Positions 30,129 through 38,189 of a stretch of DNA of 64,000 bases are shown in pieces (positions within the stretch are counted from its first letter, which is position 1; the number at the start of each line of letters is the position of its first letter). Made by a program: the position numbers and the translations under genes. The DNA is from Thalassospira sp. MCCC 1A01428 (lineage in GTDB: Bacteria > Pseudomonadota > Alphaproteobacteria > Rhodospirillales > Thalassospiraceae). The notes under the pieces were generated by a model. That model made no database searches. It had not been told where the DNA came from and saw only the letters and a list, made by a program, of their open reading frames with translations. Where the stretch lies: positions 62,001-126,000 of the forward strand of contig NZ_JFJZ01000008.1 in NCBI RefSeq assembly GCF_002115825.1. The letters run 5' to 3'.

Positions 30129-30923
30129 ATGACTTATGACATGCCGACACTTATGTTTCTCGACCGGCCTGACGGATCAAAAATCGCATACCACGCGATC
30201 CCCCGCAAGCAGACAGCGACACCAAATGAACAAAAGCCCGGTATCCTGTTCCTTGGTGGTTTCATGTCCGACATGACAGGCACCAAAGCAACGCATTTTG
30301 AAGAACATTGTGTACGGCGCGGGCTGGCTTATACCCGCTTTGACTATTCCGGTCACGGACAATCATCGGGCAAGTTTGCCGATGGCACCATCGGCCAATG
30401 GAGCAAGGACGCCGTTAGCATTCTCGACCATGTTGCCACAGGGCCGCAAATCCTTGTTGGATCATCGATGGGCGGCTGGATCAGCCTGCTTGCCGCCCTT
30501 GCCAGACCAGAGCGCATCAAAGGGTTAATCGGCGTTGCAGCCGCCCCCGATTTTACCGAAGACCTGATGTGGGCACAATTTAGTGATGCCCAAAAACAAA
30601 CCATTGAGGAAAAAGGCGCGCTGATCGAACCGACCGATTATGGCGACGATCCCTACACCATCACCCGGGAACTGATCGTTGAAGGGCGCAATCACCTTTT
30701 ATTGCGCAAGCCCATCGCGCTGAACATTCCGGTACGGCTGGTCCAGGGCATGCAAGACCCGGACGTTCCCTGGCAAACTGCCCTCAAGCTCGCCGAAACT
30801 CTGACCAGCACCGATGTCGAAGTTCAGTTGATCAAATCGGGCGATCACCGCCTGTCCAAACCGGCCGAGCTTGATGCCATCACCCATCATATCGATGTTC
30901 TGACAGATTTTCGTGCAGACTAA
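30129..30923 (+). CDS. Alpha/beta hydrolase
   Basis: A cytoplasmic alpha/beta hydrolase of about 264 residues. The nucleophile elbow is VGSSMGGW (Ser in SSMGG), the acid is likely Asp in MQDPDVPW, and the histidine is in SGDHRLSKP near the C-terminus. The family includes esterases and thioesterases; the closest eukaryotic type would be the ABHD10-like depalmitoylases, but I cannot confirm that. The frame opens at a TTG (30120); ATG at 30129 is preferred, with 30141 as an alternative. The promoter region is shared with the GT4 gene. Confidence 0.85.
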   Translation: MTYDMPTLMFLDRPDGSKIAYHAIPRKQTATPNEQKPGILFLGGFMSDMTGTKATHFEEHCVRRGLAYTRFDYSGHGQSSGKFADGTIGQWSKDAVSILDHVATGPQILVGSSMGGWISLLAALARPERIKGLIGVAAAPDFTEDLMWAQFSDAQKQTIEEKGALIEPTDYGDDPYTITRELIVEGRNHLLLRKPIALNIPVRLVQGMQDPDVPWQTALKLAETLTSTDVEVQLIKSGDHRLSKPAELDAITHHIDVLTDFRAD

Positions 30924-30941
30924 ACGAGATACCGACCTTAC

Positions 30942-30979
30942 GAGAGCGGGGCGACTCCATATGGTGCCGCCCCGCTCTC
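30942..30979. terminator. Hairpin between convergent hydrolase and Rieske genes
   Basis: A perfect 12-bp GC-rich stem (30942-30953 with 30968-30979). The T tracts are poor, so efficiency is uncertain. It is placed symmetrically between two convergent genes. Confidence 0.65.
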
Positions 30980-31006
30980 TCTACTGAATTCACAGGCTTT
31001 CTTGCC

Positions 31007-31354
31007 TTATGCCATCACCACATTGCCGCCAACAACCTTAACCGCAACAGGTTCCAGCGCATCCCCGCTACAGGGGCCGGAAACACAATAGCCGTCTTCA
31101 ATACGAAAGCGGGCACCGTGTGTTGAACACAAAATCTCGCCGCCAAATTCGCTGATGAATTCGTCAGGCTCAAATTCCAGCGGCACACCGATATGCGGGC
31201 AGCTATTGACGTAGCCAAAAACCGCATCCTCCTCACGCACGACAAAAATATTCTGCCGTGCCGCCCCTTCGCCCACAAACAGGCCCTTGGCCCCTGTGGC
31301 ATCGAGGTCGTCAAGCGCACATAAAACAGTACCTTCAGGGGCAATGTGGCTCAT
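31007..31354 (-). CDS. Rieske [2Fe-2S] ferredoxin-like protein
   Basis: A 115-residue Rieske-domain protein. The cluster ligands are Cys52-x-His54 (CPH) and Cys76-x2-His79 (CSTH), with GARF after the second pair. No signal peptide or membrane anchor is seen, so it is a soluble cytoplasmic electron carrier or a stand-alone ferredoxin component. The ATG at 31354 overlaps the EVE-gene stop as ATGA, which fixes the start; the frame opens at a TTG further upstream. Its electron partner is not evident. Confidence 0.92.
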   Translation of the reverse strand: MSHIAPEGTVLCALDDLDATGAKGLFVGEGAARQNIFVVREEDAVFGYVNSCPHIGVPLEFEPDEFISEFGGEILCSTHGARFRIEDGYCVSGPCSGDALEPVAVKVVGGNVVMA

Positions 31355-31764
31355 GGTGCCACGCCGCCCATTTCGCAAATGGCTTTCCAGGACGCATCGT
31401 CAATCGGCAGGACCGACAGGCGCGACTGCTTTAACAATGCCAGTTCGGAAAATTGTAGGTCTGCCTTGATCGCATCAAGCGTGACCGGCCGAACAAACGG
31501 TTTGACGGTTTTAACATCCACCTGCACGAACTTGCCTTTGAGATCGCTTGGGTCCGGGTAGGATTCACGCACGATCTCGACAATGCCGACAATGCTTTTT
31601 TCCTTTACCGAATGATAAAAGAACGCCTGATCGCCGACTTTCATCGCCCGTAAATTATTAGCCGCCTGATAATTGCGCACCCCGTCCCAGCCTTCAATAT
31701 CCTTCACCACCTGATCCGCCCAGGACCAACTTGACGGTTCGGTTTTGATCAGCCAGTACGCCAT
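31351..31764 (-). CDS. EVE domain-containing protein
   Basis: A 137-residue EVE-domain protein, a PUA-like fold expected to bind modified bases or RNA. The start MAYWLIKTEPSSWSWADQV and WDGVRNYQAANNLRAMKVGD are hallmark segments, as is FYHSVKEKSIVGIVEIV. It starts 3 bases after the YCII gene ends and overlaps the Rieske start by 4 bases. The cellular role of bacterial EVE proteins is not well defined. Confidence 0.93.
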   Translation of the reverse strand: MAYWLIKTEPSSWSWADQVVKDIEGWDGVRNYQAANNLRAMKVGDQAFFYHSVKEKSIVGIVEIVRESYPDPSDLKGKFVQVDVKTVKPFVRPVTLDAIKADLQFSELALLKQSRLSVLPIDDASWKAICEMGGVAP

Positions 31765-31767
31765 GGA

Positions 31768-32046
31768 TCAGAAAACCTTTTTAAACGGCCCGATCACCAC
31801 CGATTCAAACAAGCCTGCTTTGGCATAGGGGTCATTTGACGTCATGGTTTCGGCAGCCGTCATATCTTCCAGATCAATGATAAAAACCGATCCGTTCATC
31901 CCTTCAAGGTCCGGGTCAAGGGTCGGCCCGGCGGCGACGATTTTATCGGCATAGCCATCTTTCACATAGGCAAGATGGGCATCACGATTGGCTTTGCGCA
32001 CATGAAGATGGCCGGGTTTATCAACACAACGAATGTAAAACAGCAT
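31768..32046 (-). CDS. YCII-related protein (YciI-like)
   Basis: A 92-residue protein of the YCII/dimeric ferredoxin-like fold: MLFYIRCVDKPG, the His-Asp region NRDAHLAYVKDG, AAGPTLDPD and DPYAKAGLFESVVIGPF. Members are small dimeric proteins of unclear enzymatic role. The frame extends upstream, but ATG 32046 matches the family start. In many alphaproteobacteria tsaD, gpsA, YCII and EVE genes follow each other; here gpsA is separated from this gene by the plus-strand cassette at 32.2-34 kb. Confidence 0.9.
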   Translation of the reverse strand: MLFYIRCVDKPGHLHVRKANRDAHLAYVKDGYADKIVAAGPTLDPDLEGMNGSVFIIDLEDMTAAETMTSNDPYAKAGLFESVVIGPFKKVF

Positions 32047-32214
32047 GGGTTTTTCCTGCATTTGATAGGATTGAAAAACAAGATACCGCCAAAGTGACAG
32101 AATGATCCGCACAGCTCAAGATTGACCTCACCCGCGCCGTCATTTTGCGCCATCTGATCACCTGATTGTGTATTCTGCGCTTACGCTCTGCACAGGAAAG
32201 CGACCGATAAGACA

Positions 32215-32787
32215 ATGAAACTTAAGGATTTCAAAAATCATCCCCTGTTTCCCTTTGCCGACTTCAGGGAAAATGATGCGGCATTTCAGCTGCTGATAGA
32301 TTTTTGGCAACAGCTTGTGAAAGAGTCCCTGGGCGAGGAACTGTTCCCCAAATGCGAAACTTTGCAGGATTACGAACGCGATAACGGCCCTGAACCGTTC
32401 TATAATCCGGTTATGTTCGATTTCTGGGTGCCAGCGCTTAATAGAGGGGCCCGTATCACCCTGACTGAAAATTTCGACAACTCCCCCTTACTGGCCGATG
32501 CAAAGGGAGATGAGCGATTTACCGCCTATGATCCTTTTATCTATTACATGAGTTTCAGACGGCTGCCTGACGATAGCAAAGACATCGAACAGATCGTTCT
32601 ATGTTCGGACATGTCAGGTTCTTCCCTGGAAGCTACTCAAGAAAAACTGCGCGAATTCCTTGTTGATCAGATATCTGTCGAGGAAATTGAGGAAATGATA
32701 AAAAACGAAATAAGAGACATACCAAATTACCCAACGGAAGAAGAGTGGGATGACTATTGGGAACGCATGTCAGAAGGTGATGATTGA
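32215..32787 (+). CDS. Hypothetical acidic protein, copy 1 of a tandem pair
   Basis: A 190-residue soluble acidic protein I do not recognise. It has no signal peptide or membrane segment. It begins MKLKDFKNHPLFPFADFREN, has aromatic-rich segments (PFYNPVMFDFWVPALNRGAR, FIYYMSFRRLP), and ends in a charged helix and DDYWERMSEGDD. The DNA is more AT-rich than the neighbouring operons. Its strand is opposite to gpsA and the YCII gene on either side. A second copy starts 774 bases downstream. The ORF overlaps the start of a degraded acetyltransferase copy, as the functional pair does downstream. Confidence 0.8.
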   Translation: MKLKDFKNHPLFPFADFRENDAAFQLLIDFWQQLVKESLGEELFPKCETLQDYERDNGPEPFYNPVMFDFWVPALNRGARITLTENFDNSPLLADAKGDERFTAYDPFIYYMSFRRLPDDSKDIEQIVLCSDMSGSSLEATQEKLREFLVDQISVEEIEEMIKNEIRDIPNYPTEEEWDDYWERMSEGDD

Positions 32788-32893
32788 AGTCAGAGATCGC
32801 ATGTCTATCACAAAAAGAGGCTATTTTTCGCCTGAAACAGGACGATGTTTCATGTGTGGACCGAGCGACATCCGCCTTATGATTTTCCGGTAA
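32780..32893 (+). pseudogene. Degraded 5' remnant of a GNAT acetyltransferase gene
   Basis: The bases after copy 1 match the start of the intact GNAT gene at 33551: shared stretches are TCAGAGAT, CGCATGTCT, CGCCTGAAACAG and TTTCATGT, with small deletions and insertions that break the frame. The readable frame stops after about 37 codons. Similarity fades around 32890. So the duplicated unit contained the hypothetical gene plus at least the beginning of the acetyltransferase gene. Confidence 0.7.
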
Positions 32894-32988
32894 AACATGC
32901 CAAGTGACCTCGGGCGGGGAACCCGATAAAGGCAGCAATCGTTTTAACGCTAAAACTATGGATTGCACTCCAAAATCATGAGCTGCCA

Positions 32989-33534
32989 ATGAACGTTTCT
33001 GATTATAAAAAGCATCCCCTGTTTCCCTTTGCCGATTTCAGGGAAAATGACGCGGCACTTCAGTTGCTGATAGATTTTTGGCAACAGCTTGTGAAAGAGT
33101 CTCTGGGCGAGGAACTGTTCCCCAAATGCGAAACTTTGCAGGATTACGAACGGGATAACGGGCCTGAACCGTTCTATAACCCGGTTATGTTCGATTTCTG
33201 GTTGCCATCACTCGATAGAGGGGCCCGTATCACCCTGACTGAAAATTTCGACAACTCGCCTTTGCTGGCCGACGCAAAGGGAGATGAGCGATTTTCCGCC
33301 TATAATCCTTTTGTCTTTTACATGAGTTTCAGACGCCTTCCCGATAATAGCAAAGATATCCCTCAGATTGTTCTATGCTCAGATATGTGCGATTCTTCCC
33401 TGCAATCCACACAAAAGAAATTGCGCGAGTTCCTTGTTGATCAGATATCTGTCGAGAAAATTGAAGAAATGAGGAAGAAAAGAATAAGAGAAAGGTCTAA
33501 TTATCCAACGGAAGGAGAATGGGACGCGTATTAA
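32989..33534 (+). CDS. Hypothetical acidic protein, copy 2 of a tandem pair
   Basis: A 181-residue paralogue of the 190-residue protein upstream, nearly identical through the central region (for example ETLQDYERDNGPEPFYNPVM and ITLTENFDNSPLLADAKGD). It is nine residues shorter: where copy 1 has a Trp codon after DDY, copy 2 has TAA, and the lost tail is still readable after the stop (ERMSED). The ancestral stop would have overlapped the acetyltransferase start, as in copy 1. Function unknown; the family could be an immunity or regulatory protein, but nothing in the sequence proves this. Confidence 0.78.
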   Translation: MNVSDYKKHPLFPFADFRENDAALQLLIDFWQQLVKESLGEELFPKCETLQDYERDNGPEPFYNPVMFDFWLPSLDRGARITLTENFDNSPLLADAKGDERFSAYNPFVFYMSFRRLPDNSKDIPQIVLCSDMCDSSLQSTQKKLREFLVDQISVEKIEEMRKKRIRERSNYPTEGEWDAY

Positions 33535-33550
33535 GAACGCATGTCAGAAG

Positions 33551-33964
33551 ATGATGACTAAGATCAGAGATATCGCATGTCTGTCGCAAGAGAATGTTAT
33601 TTCCCGCCTGAAACAGAACGGTATTTCATGTAACGATTTCACCCGTCATTTCCCGTTAAACGGGGTTGAGGCAAATTGTTTTTGCATTTCGACCCCGGGA
33701 AATTCCTGCATTTTTGTGCTATTATATTATTATAAATCACATCAAATTGGTTATTGGACCAACCCCGAATACCGGGGAAAAGGTTTTGGGCGGGAATTTC
33801 TGAAAACGGCCTTTAAACAGGTTATACACAAACACGATCCATCCTATGTGCTGGCCCGTATTAATGCCGACAACACCGCAAGCGAAAAAATAGTTTCAGC
33901 CTGTAAGTTCAAAGTGATGTCAAATCTGACCCACCAAAAACTATATGTGTGGTATCGACCGTAA
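33551..33964 (+). CDS. GNAT family N-acetyltransferase
   Basis: A 137-residue acetyltransferase of the GNAT fold. The acetyl-CoA pyrophosphate loop is R75-G-K-G-F-G80 in NPEYRGKGFGREFL, followed by the beta-strand/helix pattern with INADNTASEKIVSACKF typical of RimJ/RimL-like enzymes. The N-terminal part is degenerate and cysteine-rich. The start (ATG 33551 or 33554) lies inside the ancestral tail of the preceding gene, suggesting translational coupling. The substrate is unknown. With the two hypothetical genes it forms a plus-strand cassette between gpsA and the YCII gene. Confidence 0.82.
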   Translation: MMTKIRDIACLSQENVISRLKQNGISCNDFTRHFPLNGVEANCFCISTPGNSCIFVLLYYYKSHQIGYWTNPEYRGKGFGREFLKTAFKQVIHKHDPSYVLARINADNTASEKIVSACKFKVMSNLTHQKLYVWYRP

Positions 33965-33981
33965 AACACACAAAAACAGGG

Positions 33982-34989
33982 TTAAAGACGGGCTTCCTGC
34001 TCGTCCCGAAACGGGCGGGTCAGCAATGCGTCAATGGTATCGCGGAGTGCCGCTTCATGGTTCGCAACCTGGTTCACCGCGTTACAGATCGGCATTTCCA
34101 CACCGTATTTTTCGGCCACCGCACTAACCGAGGCGGCGGTATGCACCCCTTCGGTCACACTGCGACGCGATGCTAAAATATCGGTGGCCTTCTGTCCTTC
34201 GCCAAGGGCCACACCAAAGCTGTAGTTGCGCGACAGCGTACCGGTACAGGTCAACATCAAATCGCCCAAACCGGCCAGCCCCATCAGGGTTTCTGCCCGC
34301 CCGCCCATGGCGATTGCCAAACGCGACATTTCAGCCAGCCCACGTGTCACAAGAGCGGCCCGGGCATTGTCGCCCAGCTTCATACCGGCGACAACACCGC
34401 TGGCAATTGCCAGCACGTTTTTAATCGCCCCTGCCACTTCCACCCCGGTTACATCCGAACTGTAATAGGGACGGAACGACGCCGTGCCAATCATATCAAC
34501 AAGGTTTTTGCCTATCTCGCGGTCCCGGCATGCCAATGTCAGGGCGGCAGGCAAACCTGCAGCAACTTCCTGGGCAAATGTTGGCCCGGACAAAACCGCA
34601 ACCGGCACATCGCCCAAAACATCGCGCACCACGTTTTCCATCAAGGCACCGGTGTGTTTTTCAATGCCCTTGGCGCAGATAATGGCTGGCACGCCCTGTT
34701 GCCATTTATTAGCAATGGCCCCTAAGGACTCGCGCAAAAACTGGGCCGGGGTTACCAGCAAAACGGCATCGGCCTGTAATACGTCGTCGGGATTTCGGGT
34801 TGCGGTTAATCCGTTTGGCAACTTAACGCCGGGCAAATACAAGTCATTTTCGCGGGTTTCGTTCATCCGCGCGGCAAGGTCACCGTCGCGCAGTAACATA
34901 TGCACCTGCGCGCCGGCCCGCACCGCCTGTATCGCCAATGCTGTGCCCCATGCCCCGCCACCAACAATTCCTATGCGTTTTTCCGACAT
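33982..34989 (-). CDS. gpsA: Glycerol-3-phosphate dehydrogenase [NAD(P)+]
   Basis: A 335-residue soluble enzyme that makes sn-glycerol 3-phosphate from dihydroxyacetone phosphate for phospholipid synthesis. The N-terminal Rossmann motif is IGIVGGGAWGTALA. ICAKGIE, VLSGPTFAQEVA and GVEVAGAIKNVLAIASGVV (catalytic Lys in AIKN) are family hallmarks. ATGs at 34989 and 35004 are both possible; the first has GGAA upstream and the more usual N-terminus. It lies about 65 bases after tsaD on the same strand. Confidence 0.96.
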   Translation of the reverse strand: MSEKRIGIVGGGAWGTALAIQAVRAGAQVHMLLRDGDLAARMNETRENDLYLPGVKLPNGLTATRNPDDVLQADAVLLVTPAQFLRESLGAIANKWQQGVPAIICAKGIEKHTGALMENVVRDVLGDVPVAVLSGPTFAQEVAAGLPAALTLACRDREIGKNLVDMIGTASFRPYYSSDVTGVEVAGAIKNVLAIASGVVAGMKLGDNARAALVTRGLAEMSRLAIAMGGRAETLMGLAGLGDLMLTCTGTLSRNYSFGVALGEGQKATDILASRRSVTEGVHTAASVSAVAEKYGVEMPICNAVNQVANHEAALRDTIDALLTRPFRDEQEARL

Positions 34990-35055
34990 GCCGGTTATTT
35001 CCATTAACGTAAAATATTCATATATATTCCGGGCAACGATACCCGGTTATCAAGG

Positions 35056-36114
35056 TCAGGCCTTCACCCCGGCACCAGGTCGTTTGGGGGCCTCAGGGTC
35101 CAGTGGCCAGCGCGGACGCGGCTTGAAATCCAGCGGATCCTCCTGCCCCAGTCGAAAACGTTCCAGCCCCGCCCATGCGATCATGGCGGCATTGTCGGTA
35201 CACAGTTCCAACGGCGGGGCAACCAGCTTCATCCCTGCCTTGTCGGTCAATTCTGTCAGGCGGGTGCGCAAATACTTATTCGCCGCAACCCCACCGGCCA
35301 GCACCAGTGTATTGCCCGCCGAATAATCGTTCATAAACTGGTAAATCGCGTTTTTGCAGCGATCAATCAGGGTTTCACCCACCGCACGTTGAAACGATGC
35401 CGCCAGATCAGCCTTAACTTCTGGCGTGCGTTGCTCTACCGGGAAACCGTCCAAATGCACCCGCACCGCCGTTTTCAAACCGGAAAACGAAAAATCACAG
35501 CCGGGTCGCCCGCGCAACGGACGTGGCAGGCGAAACCGCAACGGATCGCCGGTGGCTGCCAGCTTTTCCAGCGCGGGGCCACCGGGATAGCCCAGGCCCA
35601 TCATTTTCGCTGTTTTATCAAAGGCCTCGCCAACTGCATCGTCAATGGTCGTGCCAATGCGTTTATATTGCCCAACCCCTTCGACGATCAAAACCTGGCA
35701 ATGACCGCCCGAAACCAGCAACAATAAATAAGGAAAGGCAACATCATCGGTCAGGCGCACGGTTAAGGCGTGCCCTTCAAGATGATTGACCGCCAGAAAC
35801 GGCTTACCCGTGGCAAAGGCGATTGATTTCGCCGTCATAGTACCAACCATCACCCCGCCAATCAGGCCGGGGCCACCAGTGCAGGCAATGGCATCAAGAT
35901 CATCAAATTCCAGCCCGGCATCATCCATGGCCTCGGCCACCAGACGGTCGATATGTTCCAGATGCGCGCGCGCAGCAATTTCGGGCACAACCCCGCCATA
36001 GGGTCGATGGTCTTCCAGCTGGGTCAAAACGCGACTGGACAAAATTTCGCGTTTGTCATTTACAACGGCGGCGGCCGTTTCATCACAACTGGTTTCAATA
36101 CCAAGAACAATCAT
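35056..36114 (-). CDS. tsaD: tRNA N6-adenosine threonylcarbamoyltransferase TsaD
   Basis: A 352-residue ASKHA-fold enzyme that transfers the threonylcarbamoyl group onto A37 of tRNA. Visible: [18 protein letters not shown], the metal-binding HLEGH pair, [31 protein letters not shown], and [12 protein letters not shown]. The ATG at 36114 gives the canonical start; the frame is open 37 codons further but without family similarity. Divergent from hemC, with a gap of about 270 bases that holds both promoters. Confidence 0.97.
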   Translation of the reverse strand: MIVLGIETSCDETAAAVVNDKREILSSRVLTQLEDHRPYGGVVPEIAARAHLEHIDRLVAEAMDDAGLEFDDLDAIACTGGPGLIGGVMVGTMTAKSIAFATGKPFLAVNHLEGHALTVRLTDDVAFPYLLLLVSGGHCQVLIVEGVGQYKRIGTTIDDAVGEAFDKTAKMMGLGYPGGPALEKLAATGDPLRFRLPRPLRGRPGCDFSFSGLKTAVRVHLDGFPVEQRTPEVKADLAASFQRAVGETLIDRCKNAIYQFMNDYSAGNTLVLAGGVAANKYLRTRLTELTDKAGMKLVAPPLELCTDNAAMIAWAGLERFRLGQEDPLDFKPRPRWPLDPEAPKRPGAGVKA

Positions 36115-36387
36115 GGATTTTGATATCCGGCTATCACTGATTTGCGCCCGATCAAAGCGAGCCTGTGGGCGATGATGTAGCCCAAAGTAACACGCCTTGC
36201 CACCCCTTGCAGGATATCGCAGCAATCAAATACGATCAGATTAGGAAATTTCATCTATCCTGCGTGATATTGATCCTATGCAGGCCCGCATCGTCAGGGC
36301 TACATAATGATCATGGACACCAGCGGCACCGCAACGATACCGTGCAAAACTTGTTTAAACACTGAATTCGGATTACAAACCGGCACC

Positions 36388-37344
36388 ATGAAAAATACAG
36401 CGACAGATACAGTAAAACTTCGCATCGGCACCCGTGGCTCCCCTCTTGCTTTGGCACAGGCGTATGAAGTACGCGACCTGCTGGCAAAGGCCCATGCCGA
36501 CCTTGCGGGCGAAAACGATATTGAAATCGTTGTTATTTCCACGGTTGCCGACCGGGTAACCGACCGTGCGCTATCTGAAATTGGCGGCAAGGGCCTGTTT
36601 ACCAAGGAAATCGACGAAGCCCAGCTTAAGGGCGAGATCGACATCGCTGTTCATTGCATCAAGGATGTTCCAACCATCCTGCCAGATGGCATTGCCATGC
36701 CCGTGATTATGCCGCGTGAAGATGTGCGCGATGCCTTTATTTCGGTGAAATACAAAAACTTTGCCGATATGCCCGCCGGGTCCGTTGTTGGCACCGCATC
36801 GCTGCGCCGTCAGGCAATGGTGTTAAACAAATACCCGCACCTGAAAGTCGAAACATTTCGCGGCAATGTGCAAACCCGTTTGCGCAAACTTGAAGACGGC
36901 GAAGCCGATGCCACCTTGCTGGCAATGGCCGGGCTGAACCGTTTGGGCCATCCCGAAATTGCCACCCATGTTATCGCCGAAGACGACATGCTGCCCGCCG
37001 TTGGGCAGGGGGCTATCGGACTTGCAATTCGCACGGGCGATGAAAAAGTGGCAAACTGGCTTGCCCCGCTGCATTGCCATAAAACCGACCTGCGTATTAC
37101 AGCCGAACGCGCCGCATTACGTGCGCTTGACGGATCGTGCAAAACGCCCATCGCCGCCCTGGCAGAATTTGACGCCAACGGCACCATGCGTTTACGCGTC
37201 GCCATTGTGCGCCCCGATGGCAGCGAATGGCTTAATGCGGAACGGATTCTGGAAAACCCGGATATTGCCGGTGCCGACAAAATCGGCACCGATGCCGGAA
37301 ATGAGCTTAAGGAACGTGGTGGGCCAGACTTTATTCTGGCCTGA
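36388..37344 (+). CDS. hemC: Hydroxymethylbilane synthase (porphobilinogen deaminase)
   Basis: A 318-residue enzyme that polymerises four porphobilinogens in heme synthesis. Conserved: LRIGTRGSPLALAQA, GKGLFTKEID, VHCIKDVPT, the arginine-rich VVGTASLRRQA and FRGNVQTRLRKL, and the dipyrromethane-cofactor cysteine in LDGSCKTPIAAL. The frame is open to an ATG at 36307 that has AGGG upstream, but the extra 27 codons are unlike family N-termini and use rarer codons. I therefore prefer 36388, which lacks a clear ribosome site, so the start is uncertain. Confidence 0.96.
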   Translation: MKNTATDTVKLRIGTRGSPLALAQAYEVRDLLAKAHADLAGENDIEIVVISTVADRVTDRALSEIGGKGLFTKEIDEAQLKGEIDIAVHCIKDVPTILPDGIAMPVIMPREDVRDAFISVKYKNFADMPAGSVVGTASLRRQAMVLNKYPHLKVETFRGNVQTRLRKLEDGEADATLLAMAGLNRLGHPEIATHVIAEDDMLPAVGQGAIGLAIRTGDEKVANWLAPLHCHKTDLRITAERAALRALDGSCKTPIAALAEFDANGTMRLRVAIVRPDGSEWLNAERILENPDIAGADKIGTDAGNELKERGGPDFILA

Positions 37345-37403
37345 CATGCCGTTTGCAACCACGTAACAATGCACGACCGAACTTAAACAACACGGAAGAA
37401 AAT

Positions 37404-38135
37404 ATGGGGAAAACTGTCCTCAACACGCGGCCGGAAACAGACTCGACTGAATTACGTGCAGAATTGGCTGTACGTGGGTATCAGGTCTGTAGCGCGCCGA
37501 TGTTGACGATAGAATTCCCCCCGCTGACCAATGGCAACAACACCCTCGATCTTGAGGACGTTCATGCGCTGGTTTTCACCTCGGCCAACGGGGTGCGCGC
37601 CTTTACCTGCCATTGTAACAGGCGCGATTGGCCGGTATTGACCGTGGGTGATGCTACCGCCAGCACCGCACGCAGCGCCGGGTTTGTAAATATTGCCAGT
37701 GCAGGCGGCGATATCCATGATTTAGCCCGGCTGATTTCGCAACGATTGTCACCGGACGCCGGTATACTTTATCATCCTGCAGCACGAAAAACCGCCGGTG
37801 GCCTGGGAACATTACTGGCATCAAAGGGTTATCTGGTACGCCGCGAAACATTGTACGAAGCCCACGCGACAAACAGTTTTCCACCTGCCATTATGGATGG
37901 CCTTGTTCACGCTAACATTGATGCAGTGTTATTTTTCTCTCCCCGCACTGCGGAAACCTTTGTTAAGCTGGTTGAACATCACAATATAAAAGGGGCAATG
38001 GCCAACATGACCGCAATTTGTCTAAGCCCCGCCGTAAAAGACCGGCTTGCCTGCCTTGACTGGCGCAAGATCAAGGTCGCGGAACAACCGACACAACAAA
38101 GCCTGTTATCTGCACTAGATAACGCAATCGCCTGA
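37404..38135 (+). CDS. hemD: Uroporphyrinogen-III synthase
   Basis: A 243-residue HemD. The family is poorly conserved, but VLNTRPETDSTELRAELAVR at the start, VHALVFTSANGVRAF, VLTVGDATASTARSAGF and VLFFSPRTAETFVKLV match the usual scattered motifs. It closes hydroxymethylbilane to uroporphyrinogen III. GGAAGAA precedes the ATG. It lies 59 bases after hemC and 54 before the mitofilin gene, in the classic alphaproteobacterial hemC-hemD-mic60-hemY order. Confidence 0.93.
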   Translation: MGKTVLNTRPETDSTELRAELAVRGYQVCSAPMLTIEFPPLTNGNNTLDLEDVHALVFTSANGVRAFTCHCNRRDWPVLTVGDATASTARSAGFVNIASAGGDIHDLARLISQRLSPDAGILYHPAARKTAGGLGTLLASKGYLVRRETLYEAHATNSFPPAIMDGLVHANIDAVLFFSPRTAETFVKLVEHHNIKGAMANMTAICLSPAVKDRLACLDWRKIKVAEQPTQQSLLSALDNAIA

Positions 38136-38189
38136 CTGTCCTGCGCCAATGGGCGTATCGGAACAACCGCAAACTGCAATGGTCCGACC

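Larger units (their letters stand above)
32215..33650 (+). repeat. Direct tandem duplication of hypothetical gene plus acetyltransferase 5' end
   Basis: Two diverged copies of a unit of about 680 bases: 32215 to about 32890 and 32989 to about 33650. A spacer of roughly 95 bases between them has no counterpart upstream of copy 1. Point differences and small indels show the duplication is not recent. Confidence 0.8.

Noticed and set aside
32215-33534. Naming the duplicated protein as an immunity protein
   Set aside because: The acidic composition, duplication and transferred look fit, but no immunity-family motif is recognisable and no toxin gene is adjacent apart from the acetyltransferase, so the function is left open.
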